A stretch of DNA of 64,000 nucleotides from Aeromonas tecta (GCF_000820185.1 NZ_CDCA01000022.1:186323-250322), one strand, 5' to 3'. Positions 10,303 through 18,873 are shown, numbered from the stretch's first letter. Program-made: numbers and translations. Notes: a model not told the origin generated them from the sequence alone.

Positions 10303-12396
10303 TCAGAACACGTACTTGACGCGGGCGCTCAGGTTGCGGCCCGGCTCGGTCAGGTTGCTGGTGCTGCTGGACGCGGCCAGACCGGTGATGCTCTCGTAGC
10401 TGACGTATTCCTTGTCAAACAAGTTGAACACACCGACGTTAAGCTGCAGATCCTGCATCGGCTTGAACTGGGCGAAGATGTCTACGACACCCCAACCGGC
10501 GCTGGTGATGTTGTCGTTGCCTTTGGCATCCTTGCGCACCTTGTCCATGTCATCGGCGAAGCGCAGGGCGGTGTTGATGTTCCAGTTCGGTTGCTCCAGA
10601 CGCAGACCGACGCTGCCGTTGAGCGGGCTCAGGCTGTTGATGTAGTTGCCATCGCCATCCTTGCCATCAATGTAGGCCAGGTTACCCCAGACGTTGACCA
10701 GATCGTTCAACCAGTAATCTGCCTTGACCTCGGCACCCTTGGTGGTTGCCTTATCCAGGTTCTGGTACTGATAGACGGCGGTGCGGCCTTCGGTGCCGAC
10801 CTGCGCCAGCTCGATGAAGTCCTCGAACTTGTTGTAGAAGGTGGCCACTTCATAGCTGAAGCCGCCGGCGCTGCCACGCACACCCAGATCGATGCCGTCG
10901 CTGCTCTCGGACTTGAGGTTCGGGTTCGGCTCGATACGGTAGCCGTATGCCTGGTGGTTCAAGGTGGAGAAGGCGCTGTCATACATCGGCGCCTTGAAGC
11001 CATGGCTGTACTGGGCGAACAGGTTGGCCGCCTCGTGCGCCTTGAACACCAGACCCAGCTTGGGCGAGAACTCCCCTTCGGAAACCTTCTGCAGGTTCTC
11101 CCCTGTGTAGGCGGGATCCTCGTCCGGGGTCATCTTGTAGTATTCGTAACGGGCACCCGGGGTCAGCACCCAGCGCTCGCCGAACTTGATCTCGTCGAAG
11201 GCCCAGAGTGCGCTGCGCTCGCTGGTGGTGGACGGGAAGCTCAGCTCGCTGTAGCCAACGAAGTCACCCGGTACGGTCGGCGCCTTGAAGCGGGTACGCT
11301 CGTTGTCGGTGTGCTCATACTCCACACCCCAGGCCAGGCGCTGGCTGTCGAGTGCCTTGCTGAACTTCACCTGGGCACCCAGGCTCTTCTGTTCGAAGCC
11401 GTTGTGATCCAGAGAGTTCTTGGTCACATAGGGGTTGCGCGGGTTGACCGGGTACTTGGAGGAGGCGTACTGATCCAGGGTCTGCTTGGTGCGGGCGTAA
11501 TAGACCTTGCTGTCGATGCGATCGACCCAAGCCGCGTTCAGGGCGATGCCGTGATCCAGCACCACAGAGACGTTGTCGGTGTCTTTATCGGTGATCGGCT
11601 GATTGAAGACGGAGCCCGCCTTGGTCAGGTCGACGGCATCCGGATCCTGGCCTTCGGTGAAGTAGTCGACGGTCAGTTTCAGGAACTGATCGTCGTTGAT
11701 GTTCCATTTACTCTTGAACAGCACGGCCTGGCTGACGATGTCGAACTCGTTCTTGTCGCCGTCGTAGTTCTGGGTCACACCACCATCGCGCCAGGTGTAG
11801 CGCAGCAGGTTCTCGAAATCGCCGGTGCGCAGGGCGCCGGTGAAGCCAGCCATGTTCTGGTGGCTACTGGAGGCGTAGCCGGTGGTCGCGTCCAGATAGC
11901 TGTCGCGGCCTTTAAGGAAATCGCTGGCATCCTTGGTGGTGATGGCGATGACGCCACCCAGAGCATCGGAGCCATAAGCGGCAGAGGCCGGCCCCTTGGC
12001 CACTTCAATCTGCTTGATCATGTCGGTATCGAAATAGGTCTGACCGACACCGCCATTCTTGTAGGCGTCATTCTGGCGCACGCCATCTTGCACTACCTTC
12101 ACCCGGTTCTCGCTCATGCCGCGGATGGTAAAGGTCTGGGCATCGCCCGCCCCGCCTTGCACGCTCACGCCAGGCTCGTAGCGGAACAGGTCGGCGACGT
12201 TGCTGACGACCTGCTCTTCGATCTGTTCGGAGGTGATGACGGCAATGGGAGCCGAGACGTCTTCCAGTTTCTGCTCCATCCGGGAGCCGCTGACGACCAT
12301 GACTTCATCTGCTTTCTTGTCTGCGGCAAAAGCGGGGGACATAAGGCCCGCCGCCACGGCGAGGGCAATCAATGATGGGGTGTTGTTGTGCGCCAC
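10303..12396 (-). CDS. TonB-dependent outer-membrane haem/haemoglobin receptor
   Basis: A 697-residue TonB-dependent receptor of the haemoglobin/transferrin/lactoferrin family. Counting from the GTG at 12396, residues 1-24 are a signal peptide (cut after AFA), a TonB box (DEVMVV) and plug follow to about 155, then the barrel to the terminal aromatic ending KYVF. The haem-receptor motifs FKAP (467-470) and NPNL (491-494) bracket H481, the position of the haem-coordinating His in HemR-type receptors. The GTG is preferred because AAGGAT lies seven bases upstream; an in-frame ATG at 12426 falls inside the Fur box. Divergent from the ChaN-like gene. Probably equivalent to Vibrio HutA, but the exact ligand is unproven. 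Confidence 0.9.
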   Translation of the reverse strand: MAHNNTPSLIALAVAAGLMSPAFAADKKADEVMVVSGSRMEQKLEDVSAPIAVITSEQIEEQVVSNVADLFRYEPGVSVQGGAGDAQTFTIRGMSENRVKVVQDGVRQNDAYKNGGVGQTYFDTDMIKQIEVAKGPASAAYGSDALGGVIAITTKDASDFLKGRDSYLDATTGYASSSHQNMAGFTGALRTGDFENLLRYTWRDGGVTQNYDGDKNEFDIVSQAVLFKSKWNINDDQFLKLTVDYFTEGQDPDAVDLTKAGSVFNQPITDKDTDNVSVVLDHGIALNAAWVDRIDSKVYYARTKQTLDQYASSKYPVNPRNPYVTKNSLDHNGFEQKSLGAQVKFSKALDSQRLAWGVEYEHTDNERTRFKAPTVPGDFVGYSELSFPSTTSERSALWAFDEIKFGERWVLTPGARYEYYKMTPDEDPAYTGENLQKVSEGEFSPKLGLVFKAHEAANLFAQYSHGFKAPMYDSAFSTLNHQAYGYRIEPNPNLKSESSDGIDLGVRGSAGGFSYEVATFYNKFEDFIELAQVGTEGRTAVYQYQNLDKATTKGAEVKADYWLNDLVNVWGNLAYIDGKDGDGNYINSLSPLNGSVGLRLEQPNWNINTALRFADDMDKVRKDAKGNDNITSAGWGVVDIFAQFKPMQDLQLNVGVFNLFDKEYVSYESITGLAASSSTSNLTEPGRNLSARVKYVF

Positions 12397-12405
12397 TGCA
12401 AAATC

Positions 12406-12424
12406 CTTATTGAGAATTATTATC
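12406..12424. promoter_or_regulatory. Fur box for the haem receptor gene
   Basis: On the minus strand GATAATAATTCTCAATAAG resembles the 19-base Fur consensus, with the first hexamer GATAAT intact. It lies directly upstream of the AAGGAT ribosome site of the receptor, so bound Fur would block transcription. Confidence 0.7.
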
Positions 12425-12470
12425 AAGCGGGAGGCATATTACCCAGCTCACAACAAAGATCAATAATAAA

Positions 12471-12489
12471 CTGAATCATTCTCATTTTC
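12471..12489. promoter_or_regulatory. Possible second Fur-like site, ChaN side of the divergent region
   Basis: A partial Fur match (minus strand GAGAATGATTCAG) lies about 110 bases upstream of the ChaN-like gene. It keeps GAxAATGAT but not the second half, so it is weaker than the two other Fur sites in the window. Confidence 0.4.
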
Positions 12490-12598
12490 TTTTGTCTTCA
12501 TTCAGTTTTACACTAGCCGCCTCTTTTCTCCTGCTCGCCATGCTGCCATCGTATGGTGCCGCGCTTTTGCCAATCTCTGCCTTTGTGAGTGAGATACC

Positions 12599-13561
12599 AT
12601 GACTCGACGACTGCCCCTGCTCGCCCTGCCCCTGCTGCTGGCCGCCTGCGCCACGCCACCGCAGACAGCGCCCCACACCCTCTATCACTATCAACTCAGC
12701 GAAGGGCAGAGCCAGCAGCCACTCAGCCTGGCCCAGGCGCTGGACAAAGTAGCGGATGCCGATGTCGTGCTGGTGGGCGAGCTGCATACCCATCCCGCCG
12801 TGCACCTGCTGCAGACCAACCTGCTGGCCGGGCTGACCGAGCGCTCCCGCAATGACGGACGAGGCCTGGCGCTCTCCATGGAGCAGTTCACCCGCGCCGA
12901 TCAGCCCACCCTGGATGCCTATCTGGCCGGTCGCATCGGTGAAGCGGCGCTGATCCGCGAGGGCAATGCCTGGCCCAACTACCCGAGCGACTATCGCCCG
13001 CTGGTGGAGTTCGCCAAGGCGCAGCACCTGCCGGTCATCGCCGCCAACGCCCCCAAGCCGCTGGTGAGTTGTGTCGGTCAGGAAGGGCCTGCCTGGCTCG
13101 ACAAGCTGCCCGCCAGCCGCCGCAGCCAGCTCGCCCAGACCCTCACCCTGGGTGACGATGGCTATCGCCAGAAGTTCATGGCCTCCATGCACCACGGCGA
13201 TGCCGACAGCAATGCCCGCCGCTTCGCCGCCCAGACCAGCTGGGACGACACCATGGCCGAGAGCATGGTCAACTACCTGGCCAAACACCCCGGCCAGCGC
13301 GTCATGCACATCGCCGGTAACTTCCACGTGGAAGGCGGGCTTGGCATCGCCAGTCGCATCGCCAGCCGCAATCCGGCCCTCAAGGTGGCGCTGATAGTGC
13401 CGCAGACCGATGACAAGGCCGCCGCCGGTCGCAGTGCCGATGTCAGCGTTCGCATCGCCCCCTTGCCGGAACGCTGGCTAAATGCCGATGAAATGAAGCA
13501 AGATATGGGCGCACTGCATCAATCCCGCAGTCGTGACTGCAGCCAGTGGCTGCAACCCTGA
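12599..13561 (+). CDS. ChaN-family haem-binding lipoprotein
   Basis: A 320-residue lipoprotein: the signal peptide ends in the lipobox LLAAC, so the mature protein starts at the lipidated C17. The ChaN domain (about 45-290) shows the family signature VLVGELHTHP near residues 57-66 and AGNFHVEGGLG near 240. ChaN proteins of Campylobacter and PhuW-like proteins of Pseudomonas bind haem at the outer membrane. The divergent placement against a haem receptor and the nearby hut genes support an iron-regulated role in haem handling. The family call is good; the partner and direction of haem transfer are inferred. Confidence 0.82.
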   Translation: MTRRLPLLALPLLLAACATPPQTAPHTLYHYQLSEGQSQQPLSLAQALDKVADADVVLVGELHTHPAVHLLQTNLLAGLTERSRNDGRGLALSMEQFTRADQPTLDAYLAGRIGEAALIREGNAWPNYPSDYRPLVEFAKAQHLPVIAANAPKPLVSCVGQEGPAWLDKLPASRRSQLAQTLTLGDDGYRQKFMASMHHGDADSNARRFAAQTSWDDTMAESMVNYLAKHPGQRVMHIAGNFHVEGGLGIASRIASRNPALKVALIVPQTDDKAAAGRSADVSVRIAPLPERWLNADEMKQDMGALHQSRSRDCSQWLQP

Positions 13562-13634
13562 CAATCGGCAAGGATCCTGCCCATCGTCAGTCGCGAGACC
13601 TCGTCAATGAGGGCGTATAGCCGTGCAAAAACAG

Positions 13635-13654
13635 TGATTTATGCTAATAAATCA
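13635..13654. promoter_or_regulatory. Perfect inverted repeat upstream of the isochorismatase-like gene
   Basis: TGATTTAT-GCTA-ATAAATCA forms eight-pair perfect arms, and flanking AAAAC and GTTTT extend the dyad. It sits about 75 bases before the start codon in an AT-rich promoter region, as an operator would. There is no adjacent regulator to assign to it. Confidence 0.5.
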
Positions 13655-13726
13655 TGGTTTTGTAGTGGTATATGTGACCAAATGGCGTCTCATAGCATGA
13701 TGGTGGGCGGGTTCTGAGGAACTCAT

Positions 13727-14278
13727 ATGGATGTGTTACTGATCATCGACATGCAACAGGGCTTGTTCGCACAACCCCGCCATCAGGACGCGCAGGTCAT
13801 CGCCAACATCAACCGGTTGGCACAGAGCGTGCGCGCCAGTCAGGGCCGTGTCATCTATGTCCAGCATGACGAGCCGGGCTCGGAACTCGAGCCCCACAGC
13901 CCGGGCTGGCAACTGCACGCCGACCTGACCCCGCAGCCCACGGAGAGCCGGGTGCGCAAGACCGCCTGCGACAGCTTCCTCGGCACCGAGCTCGGCTTCT
14001 TGCTGGCGGAGCAGGCGGTGGACAGGCTGCTGATCTGCGGCTGTGCCACCGATTTTTGCGTCGATACCACCCTGCGCAGCGCGGCGGGTCAGGGTTTTGA
14101 CGTGACGGTACTCACCGATGCTCACACCACGGCGGACAGGCCTCACCTCACTGCGGAGCAGATCATCGAGCATCACCACTGGATGTGGCGCCACCTCAGC
14201 CTGCCAGAGGGCAGAAGCGTGACCCTGCTCACCACGGATGAGCTGCTCGGCGCCACCCCAGTGGCGGTAGCGTGTTAA
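13727..14278 (+). CDS. Isochorismatase-family cysteine hydrolase
   Basis: A 183-residue cysteine hydrolase of the isochorismatase/nicotinamidase fold. The catalytic triad is visible as D8 (LIIDMQ), K78 (VRKTACDSF) and C111 (CATDFCVDTT), with the cis-peptide region GCATDF before the Cys. The length fits the stand-alone family; there is no aryl carrier domain and no other siderophore synthesis gene nearby, so isochorismate is unlikely as substrate. An AGGAA element precedes the ATG, and a perfect inverted repeat lies upstream. Related proteins hydrolyse amides or ureas; the substrate here is unknown. Confidence 0.85.
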   Translation: MDVLLIIDMQQGLFAQPRHQDAQVIANINRLAQSVRASQGRVIYVQHDEPGSELEPHSPGWQLHADLTPQPTESRVRKTACDSFLGTELGFLLAEQAVDRLLICGCATDFCVDTTLRSAAGQGFDVTVLTDAHTTADRPHLTAEQIIEHHHWMWRHLSLPEGRSVTLLTTDELLGATPVAVAC

Positions 14279-14317
14279 GCTGCCCGCCCCTGTCGACCTG
14301 ATCTGATGGAGTCTTTT

Positions 14318-14722
14318 GTGCGTCTATTGCCTGCCGCTGTCTGCATGCTGCTGTTACCACTGCTCACCGCCTGCGCCGGCTTGCCGGGGTCGACACCGGA
14401 TGGCCCTGCCCCCCTGTTTCGGACCCATATCAATGAAGAGGGGAGCAAACGCTTCACCTTCGAAGCGGCCCCCTACGACATGCTGCCGAGCCGGTTGCAA
14501 GACGATGACAGTCGCCTCAGTCGCAACAGCAAGAGCTTGCTGGAGCGCCGTGACGCGCTGCAGGACGAACAACTGACCCAGACCCTGGCAGAGCGCAAGT
14601 ATTGCCACACGGGTTACATCGTACTGAGCCAGACCTCCTGGAAGATCCGGGGCGAGTGCAACGAGACCGCTACCCAGGCCGATCGCAGCGCCTTCCCCAA
14701 CCGGGCCTCCTGGCAGGACTGA
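14318..14722 (+). CDS. Small predicted lipoprotein of unknown function
   Basis: About 134 residues with a lipoprotein signal (LLTAC lipobox near residue 19-20), then a short polar domain containing two Cys (in RKYCHTGY and RGECNET) that could form a disulfide. I do not recognise a named family. The GTG at 14318 is chosen because GGAG lies six bases upstream; an ATG four codons earlier has no ribosome site. It follows the isochorismatase-like gene by about 40 bases and may be cotranscribed. A bidirectional terminator follows. The signal peptide and lipobox make a real gene likely; no function can be given. Confidence 0.75.
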   Translation: MRLLPAAVCMLLLPLLTACAGLPGSTPDGPAPLFRTHINEEGSKRFTFEAAPYDMLPSRLQDDDSRLSRNSKSLLERRDALQDEQLTQTLAERKYCHTGYIVLSQTSWKIRGECNETATQADRSAFPNRASWQD

Positions 14723-14750
14723 GTCGGCGCGAGTCGCGCCAGATAACAAA

Positions 14751-14777
14751 ACGGGCAGCCAAAGGCTGCCCGTTTTT
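14751..14777. terminator. Bidirectional terminator between the lipoprotein gene and hutZ
   Basis: ACGGGCAGCC-AAA-GGCTGCCCGT is a perfect ten-pair stem with T runs on both sides, between converging genes. Confidence 0.88.
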
Positions 14778-14795
14778 CATCTTAAGGATGCATCA

Positions 14796-15353
14796 TCAGA
14801 CCGGTGCGTCGGTCTCGCTGGTCAGCTCGGCGCCGTTGTCGACGCGCTTGTGGCCTTCCACCAGGTGCACGAAGTCCACCAGCTCGTCACCGGAGACCCG
14901 GAACGCCTGGCCGAAGCCCTTGACGAACAGACCCTGCTCGGGCTTGAGGCGAAACAGCACGAAGTCCTTGAGGTTGGACAGGCCTTTGACGATCTCGCCA
15001 AAACGCCCTTCCAGGGCCCCGATGGCCTTTTCCCAACGCACGTCATCGCGTGCCACCACTTCGGCAACCGCATCGAAGGTCAGGCGCTTGCGGGCAAACA
15101 GCTCACGGGCACCGGTCTCGTCTTCGATCAGCATCAAGGAAACCTTCGGCACCTGTTGCAGGTTGCGGGCATGGCGGGCGATCTCGGAGATCAGCACATA
15201 GTAGCCATCTTCCTGCAGCACGAAGGGGGCATAGCTGGCATTGGGGTTGCCTTCGCTGTCCACGGTCGCGAGTTGCAGGGTACGGCAACCGTCACGAAAC
15301 TCACGGATCTCCGGTTGCAGACGGTTCTGCAGACGTTCCTGACGTTCACTCAT
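14796..15353 (-). CDS. hutZ: Haem utilisation protein HutZ
   Basis: A 185-residue cytoplasmic protein with the split-barrel fold of pyridoxamine-phosphate-oxidase-like proteins. Vibrio HutZ binds haem and degrades it to release iron. Visible features are the N-terminal family segment FRDGCRTLQLATVDSEG, the strand FVLQEDGYYVLIS, and the C-terminal VHLVEGHKR with H163 and H168, candidates for the axial haem ligand. Length matches HutZ (about 176). It overlaps hutX by four bases, so the two are translated together. The pair is driven from the Fur box shared with hutB. Confidence 0.9.
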   Translation of the reverse strand: MSERQERLQNRLQPEIREFRDGCRTLQLATVDSEGNPNASYAPFVLQEDGYYVLISEIARHARNLQQVPKVSLMLIEDETGARELFARKRLTFDAVAEVVARDDVRWEKAIGALEGRFGEIVKGLSNLKDFVLFRLKPEQGLFVKGFGQAFRVSGDELVDFVHLVEGHKRVDNGAELTSETDAPV

Positions 15354-15865
15354 GCTTTCACTTCCTCTTGATACTGATGGCGCAGGGCCATGAAACGCTC
15401 CACCTGGTCGGCCAGCAGCTGGCGCTGCTCGTCACGTCCCAGATAGACCTTGAAAATACAGCGGCCGCTGTGGCCGAAGAACTGGAAGGAGTGACCTTCT
15501 TTGCCCATGAACAGCTTGCTGACCAGCGCAATCCCGACCACGTTGTCGAGCTTGAGGTGACCGTGCATCTCGCCATCACGACCCATCAGGTTGTAGTAGC
15601 CACGGGCCGTCTTACCTTTCGGGAAGGGCGCCTTCACCTCGAAGATGGAGCCATCGGACTCGACGATGGTGGTCACAGGGCCCCAGCTGGCCAGATCCGC
15701 CAGCAGGGCTTCGGCCTGATCGGCCGGGACTTGGGTCATCAATTCGGCGGGCAGGTGGCGCACCACCTCCCATTCACTGACCGCCAACTGGGTGGCGATG
15801 CTGGAGGGATGGGCGCTGGGATCTTGTGCCAGCAGCTCATGAATGCGTTGTGCAATGCTCATCAT
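15350..15865 (-). CDS. hutX: Cytosolic haem carrier HutX
   Basis: A 171-residue protein of the HutX/ChuX/HuvX family, dimeric cytoplasmic haem-binding proteins that deliver haem to HutZ. The N-terminal helical part (SIATQLAVSEWEVVRHLP) and the strand motifs SDGSIFEVKAPFPKGK and YYNLMGRDGEMHGHLKLD are characteristic. GGGAG precedes a double ATG, so initiation may be one codon later. First gene of the hutX-hutZ operon. Vibrio operons usually also carry hutW here; it is absent between or beside these genes. Confidence 0.92.
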   Translation of the reverse strand: MMSIAQRIHELLAQDPSAHPSSIATQLAVSEWEVVRHLPAELMTQVPADQAEALLADLASWGPVTTIVESDGSIFEVKAPFPKGKTARGYYNLMGRDGEMHGHLKLDNVVGIALVSKLFMGKEGHSFQFFGHSGRCIFKVYLGRDEQRQLLADQVERFMALRHQYQEEVKA

Positions 15866-15942
15866 TTCTCCCTTGGATGATCTGGCTATGGTGCTCAGTC
15901 TCGCGGCGGATACTGTAATAAAGCGGCCCCCTCAACGCAATT

Positions 15943-15961
15943 GATAATCGCTTCTATTATC
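15943..15961. promoter_or_regulatory. Fur box in the hutX/hutB divergent promoter
   Basis: GATAAT-N7-ATTATC is a full-length 19-base Fur site with both outer hexamers perfect, placed midway between hutX and hutB, so iron can control both operons. Confidence 0.9.
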
Positions 15962-16031
15962 AGTGCAATTTCTTCCCGAGATTGATATTCTCGGCGGCAA
16001 TCCCACTCTCACTCACCCCTCGGAGGTTCGC

Positions 16032-16886
16032 ATGGGCCGTCGTTTTGCCCTCGCTCTCAGCCTGTTCGGCTGCGCCACTCTTTCCCTGTCCGCCCTGTCT
16101 CTGCCAGCGATGGCGCAAGAGCGCATCGTCAGTGTAGGCCCGGCCACCACCGAGCTGATCCTGGCCCTTGGGGGGCAATCCAGCCTGATCGCCACCGATG
16201 TGAGCAGCCCCGAGCCCAAGAACCTGCCCAAGGTGGGCTATCATCGCGCCCTGGCCGCCGAAGGGATCCTGAGCCTGGCCCCGACCCGGGTGGTTGGCAG
16301 CGACGAGATGGGCCCCAATGCCACTCTAGAGCAGCTGCGCCGCGCCGGCGTCAAGGTCGACGTCATGGCCACGGCCCCGACGCTGGCCAACCTCAACGAG
16401 CGCATCGACACCCTGGCCCAGTTGCTGGGTACCCCGGAAGCGGGCGCCAAGCTGAAGGCCGACATCGCCAGCCAGAGTGACAAGCTGGCGGCCCAGGCCA
16501 AACAGAACAAGCCGCTCAAAGTCGCCTTCCTGCTGCTGCACAAGGGCCAACCCACCAGCATCGCCGGCGGCAATACCACCGCCAGCGCCCTGGTGACCCT
16601 GGCCGGCGGCGTCAACCCGGTGGCCCAGCTCCATGACTACAAGCCCGTCTCCACCGAATCCCTGATCGAGATGCAGCCAGATCTGGTGCTGGTGAGTGGT
16701 CGTGACTGGCAACAATTCCAGAATATCGACAGCGTGCTGGCCCAGGTGCCGGCGCTGGCCGCCACCCCGGCGGGCAAGAACAAGGCCATCCATGCTATCG
16801 ATGGTCATGCCCTGCAAGGTGGTCTCAGCCTGCGCTCCCTGCAACAGGCCAACCAGATAGCCTTGTGGATCCAGCAGGGTTCATGA
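16032..16886 (+). CDS. hutB: Haem ABC transporter, periplasmic binding protein HutB
   Basis: About 284 residues. Residues 1-28 are a signal peptide (cut after AMA), and the mature part is a class III periplasmic binding protein with the opening RIVSVGPATTELILALG and the closing helix of the BtuF/HmuT family. It captures haem released by the outer-membrane receptor and passes it to HutCD. The ATG at 16032 is preferred over an upstream GTG because it has GGAGG seven bases before it and starts the signal peptide. It overlaps hutC by four bases, and the shared Fur box lies upstream. Confidence 0.92.
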   Translation: MGRRFALALSLFGCATLSLSALSLPAMAQERIVSVGPATTELILALGGQSSLIATDVSSPEPKNLPKVGYHRALAAEGILSLAPTRVVGSDEMGPNATLEQLRRAGVKVDVMATAPTLANLNERIDTLAQLLGTPEAGAKLKADIASQSDKLAAQAKQNKPLKVAFLLLHKGQPTSIAGGNTTASALVTLAGGVNPVAQLHDYKPVSTESLIEMQPDLVLVSGRDWQQFQNIDSVLAQVPALAATPAGKNKAIHAIDGHALQGGLSLRSLQQANQIALWIQQGS

Positions 16887-17914
16887 TGCGTCTGCCCCTG
16901 CCCTGGCTGCTTGGCCTCACCTGCGGCGCGCTGGCGCTGCTGCTGGTGGGCTCCTTGGCGACCGGCCCCATGTCCCTGTCCCTTGGCGAGAGCCTGCAGG
17001 CCCTGTTTGCCGGTAAAGAGAGCGGGATCGAAGCGCACAAGCTGCTGATCGTGCAAGAGATCCGCCTGCCCCGCACCCTGCTGTGCATCGCGGTGGGAGG
17101 CATCCTCGGCCTCTGTGGCGCCGTGATGCAGGGGCTGTTTCGCAATCCCCTCGCCGATCCCGGCATCATAGGGGTCTCCGGCGGTGCCGCCCTCGGTGCG
17201 GCGCTGGCCATAGTGCTGCTGGCTCCCCTCGGTCAGCAGTTGCAGAACCTGCTCGGTCTCGGCCTGCTACCCCTGCTCGCCTTCCTCGGCGGCGCCCTGA
17301 CCACCACGCTCGTATATTTGCTGGGCACTCGTGAAGGTGGCACTTCGGTCACCGTCATGCTGCTGGCCGGGGTCGCCATCACGGCGCTGTCGGGCGCCGT
17401 CATTGGCCTGCTCACCTATCTGGCCGACGATCAGATGCTGCGCAACCTCAGCCTGTGGCAGATGGGCTCCCTGGCCGCGGGCAAACCGGCGGATGTGGCT
17501 TTAGCCCTGGCAACCCTGGCCGCGCTGCTGCTGCTGTTCATGCGCGATGCCAATCCGCTCAATGCCCTGCTGCTGGGAGAGGGCGAGGCGCGCCACCTGG
17601 GGGTCAATGTACAATCCCTCAAGCGGCGACTGATCCTGCTCACCGCCGCAGGCGTCGGTGTCGCCGTCGCGGTGGCGGGCATGATCGGCTTCGTCGGTCT
17701 GGTGGTGCCTCATCTGGTACGACTGCTGGCCGGCCCCAACCATGTCAGGCTGCTGCCGCTCTCGGCCCTGCTCGGCGCAGCCCTGCTGCTGGGGGCCGAC
17801 ATGCTGGCCCGCACCCTGCTGGCCCCCGCCGAACTGCCGGTCGGCATCATCACCGCCCTGCTCGGTGCCCCCTTCTTTATCTGGCTGCTGGTCAAGAGTC
17901 GCCAGACGCTGTAA
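16883..17914 (+). CDS. hutC: Haem ABC transporter permease HutC
   Basis: About 343 residues of a FecCD-type permease with around ten membrane helices. The signature GLCGAVMQGLFRNPLADPGIIG (near 75-95) and the glycine-rich EAA-like region AGMIGFVGLVVPHLVRL (near 258-274) that docks the ATPase are present. The start ATGATG overlaps the hutB stop, with AGGG upstream, so translation is coupled. It forms the inner-membrane channel for haem with HutD. HmuU is the Yersinia name for the same component. Confidence 0.93.
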   Translation: MMRLPLPWLLGLTCGALALLLVGSLATGPMSLSLGESLQALFAGKESGIEAHKLLIVQEIRLPRTLLCIAVGGILGLCGAVMQGLFRNPLADPGIIGVSGGAALGAALAIVLLAPLGQQLQNLLGLGLLPLLAFLGGALTTTLVYLLGTREGGTSVTVMLLAGVAITALSGAVIGLLTYLADDQMLRNLSLWQMGSLAAGKPADVALALATLAALLLLFMRDANPLNALLLGEGEARHLGVNVQSLKRRLILLTAAGVGVAVAVAGMIGFVGLVVPHLVRLLAGPNHVRLLPLSALLGAALLLGADMLARTLLAPAELPVGIITALLGAPFFIWLLVKSRQTL

Positions 17915-17929
17915 CAGGAGAACCTCATC

Positions 17930-18724
17930 TTGCCCGGACAATCCTCATCTCCCCTGCTTGGCTGCCAGGATGTCAGCCTGACGCGGGGGGGACGTCTCAT
18001 TCTGGACAAACTCAGCCTCTCCTTGCAGTCAGGCAGCCTGACCGCCCTGCTCGGCCCAAACGGCGCGGGCAAAAGCTCGCTGCTCAAGTGCCTGACCGGC
18101 GAGCTGGAATATGACGGCGAGATCAGTCTGTTTGGCCGCGCGCGGCAAAGTTGGGTCAGCACGGATCTGGCACACCGACTCGGCGTGTTGCCCCAGAGTT
18201 CATCGCTCAGTTTTCCATTTCTGTGTGAAGAGGTGGTGGCCATGGGGCGACTGCCTCATACCGAACCCGGCAGCCGCCGTGACGAGATAGTGCAAGCCGC
18301 CATGACCCACGCCGGGGTTGAACATCTGGTGGGCCGCCTCTATCCCGGCCTGTCGGGTGGCGAGCGGCAGCGGGTGCAGTTTGCCCGGGTGCTGGCCCAG
18401 ATCTGGCAGGCGCCGGAAGATCCCCAGGCGCCACGTCTGCTGCTGCTGGACGAGCCCACCTCGGCGCTCGATCTCAAATATCAGCACCAGCTGCTCACCA
18501 TGGCTCGCGCCCTCGCCGGTCGCAATACCGCCGTACTGGTGGTGCTGCACGATCTCAATCTGGCGGCGCGCTATGCCGATCGCTTGGTGATGCTGGAACA
18601 AGGCAGGGTGATGGCGGATGGAGCGCCGACCGAGGTGCTCACCCCCGAGCTCATCGCTCGTCTCTATGGCTATCCGGCGCAGGTGCTGCATCACCCGGAT
18701 ACCGGCCTGCCCATGGTGGTATGA
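17930..18724 (+). CDS. hutD: Haem ABC transporter ATP-binding protein HutD
   Basis: 264 residues of an ABC ATPase: Walker A GPNGAGKS at 42-49, Q-loop near 89, signature LSGGERQ at 141-147, Walker B with D174 and E175, switch His H207. The start is TTG, with AGGAG nine bases upstream; no better ATG exists before the first strand. Last gene of hutBCD and followed by a strong terminator. It energises haem import through HutC. Confidence 0.92.
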   Translation: MPGQSSSPLLGCQDVSLTRGGRLILDKLSLSLQSGSLTALLGPNGAGKSSLLKCLTGELEYDGEISLFGRARQSWVSTDLAHRLGVLPQSSSLSFPFLCEEVVAMGRLPHTEPGSRRDEIVQAAMTHAGVEHLVGRLYPGLSGGERQRVQFARVLAQIWQAPEDPQAPRLLLLDEPTSALDLKYQHQLLTMARALAGRNTAVLVVLHDLNLAARYADRLVMLEQGRVMADGAPTEVLTPELIARLYGYPAQVLHHPDTGLPMVV

Positions 18725-18754
18725 CGGCGAACTCGCCACTACACGCAGATAGCA

Positions 18755-18783
18755 ACAGAGCGCCCTTGGGCGCTCTGTTTGTT
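18755..18783 (+). terminator. Intrinsic terminator after hutBCD
   Basis: ACAGAGCGCC-CTTG-GGCGCTCTGT with TTTGTTT following, 30 bases after the hutD stop. Confidence 0.85.
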
Positions 18784-18873
18784 TCCACTGGCGGGGTCGC
18801 CGCGGCTATCTGGTTGAAACCCGATTCGCCATTGCCCATCACCGGCCAATGGCAGCGCTCTGGCAGGCAAGGC

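Noticed and set aside
10207..12375. A 722-codon open frame on the plus strand opposite the haem receptor gene
   Set aside because: It is a shadow of the receptor: GC-biased codon structure opens the antisense frame. It lacks a ribosome site, domains and membrane or signal logic, while the minus strand has clear TonB-receptor motifs.
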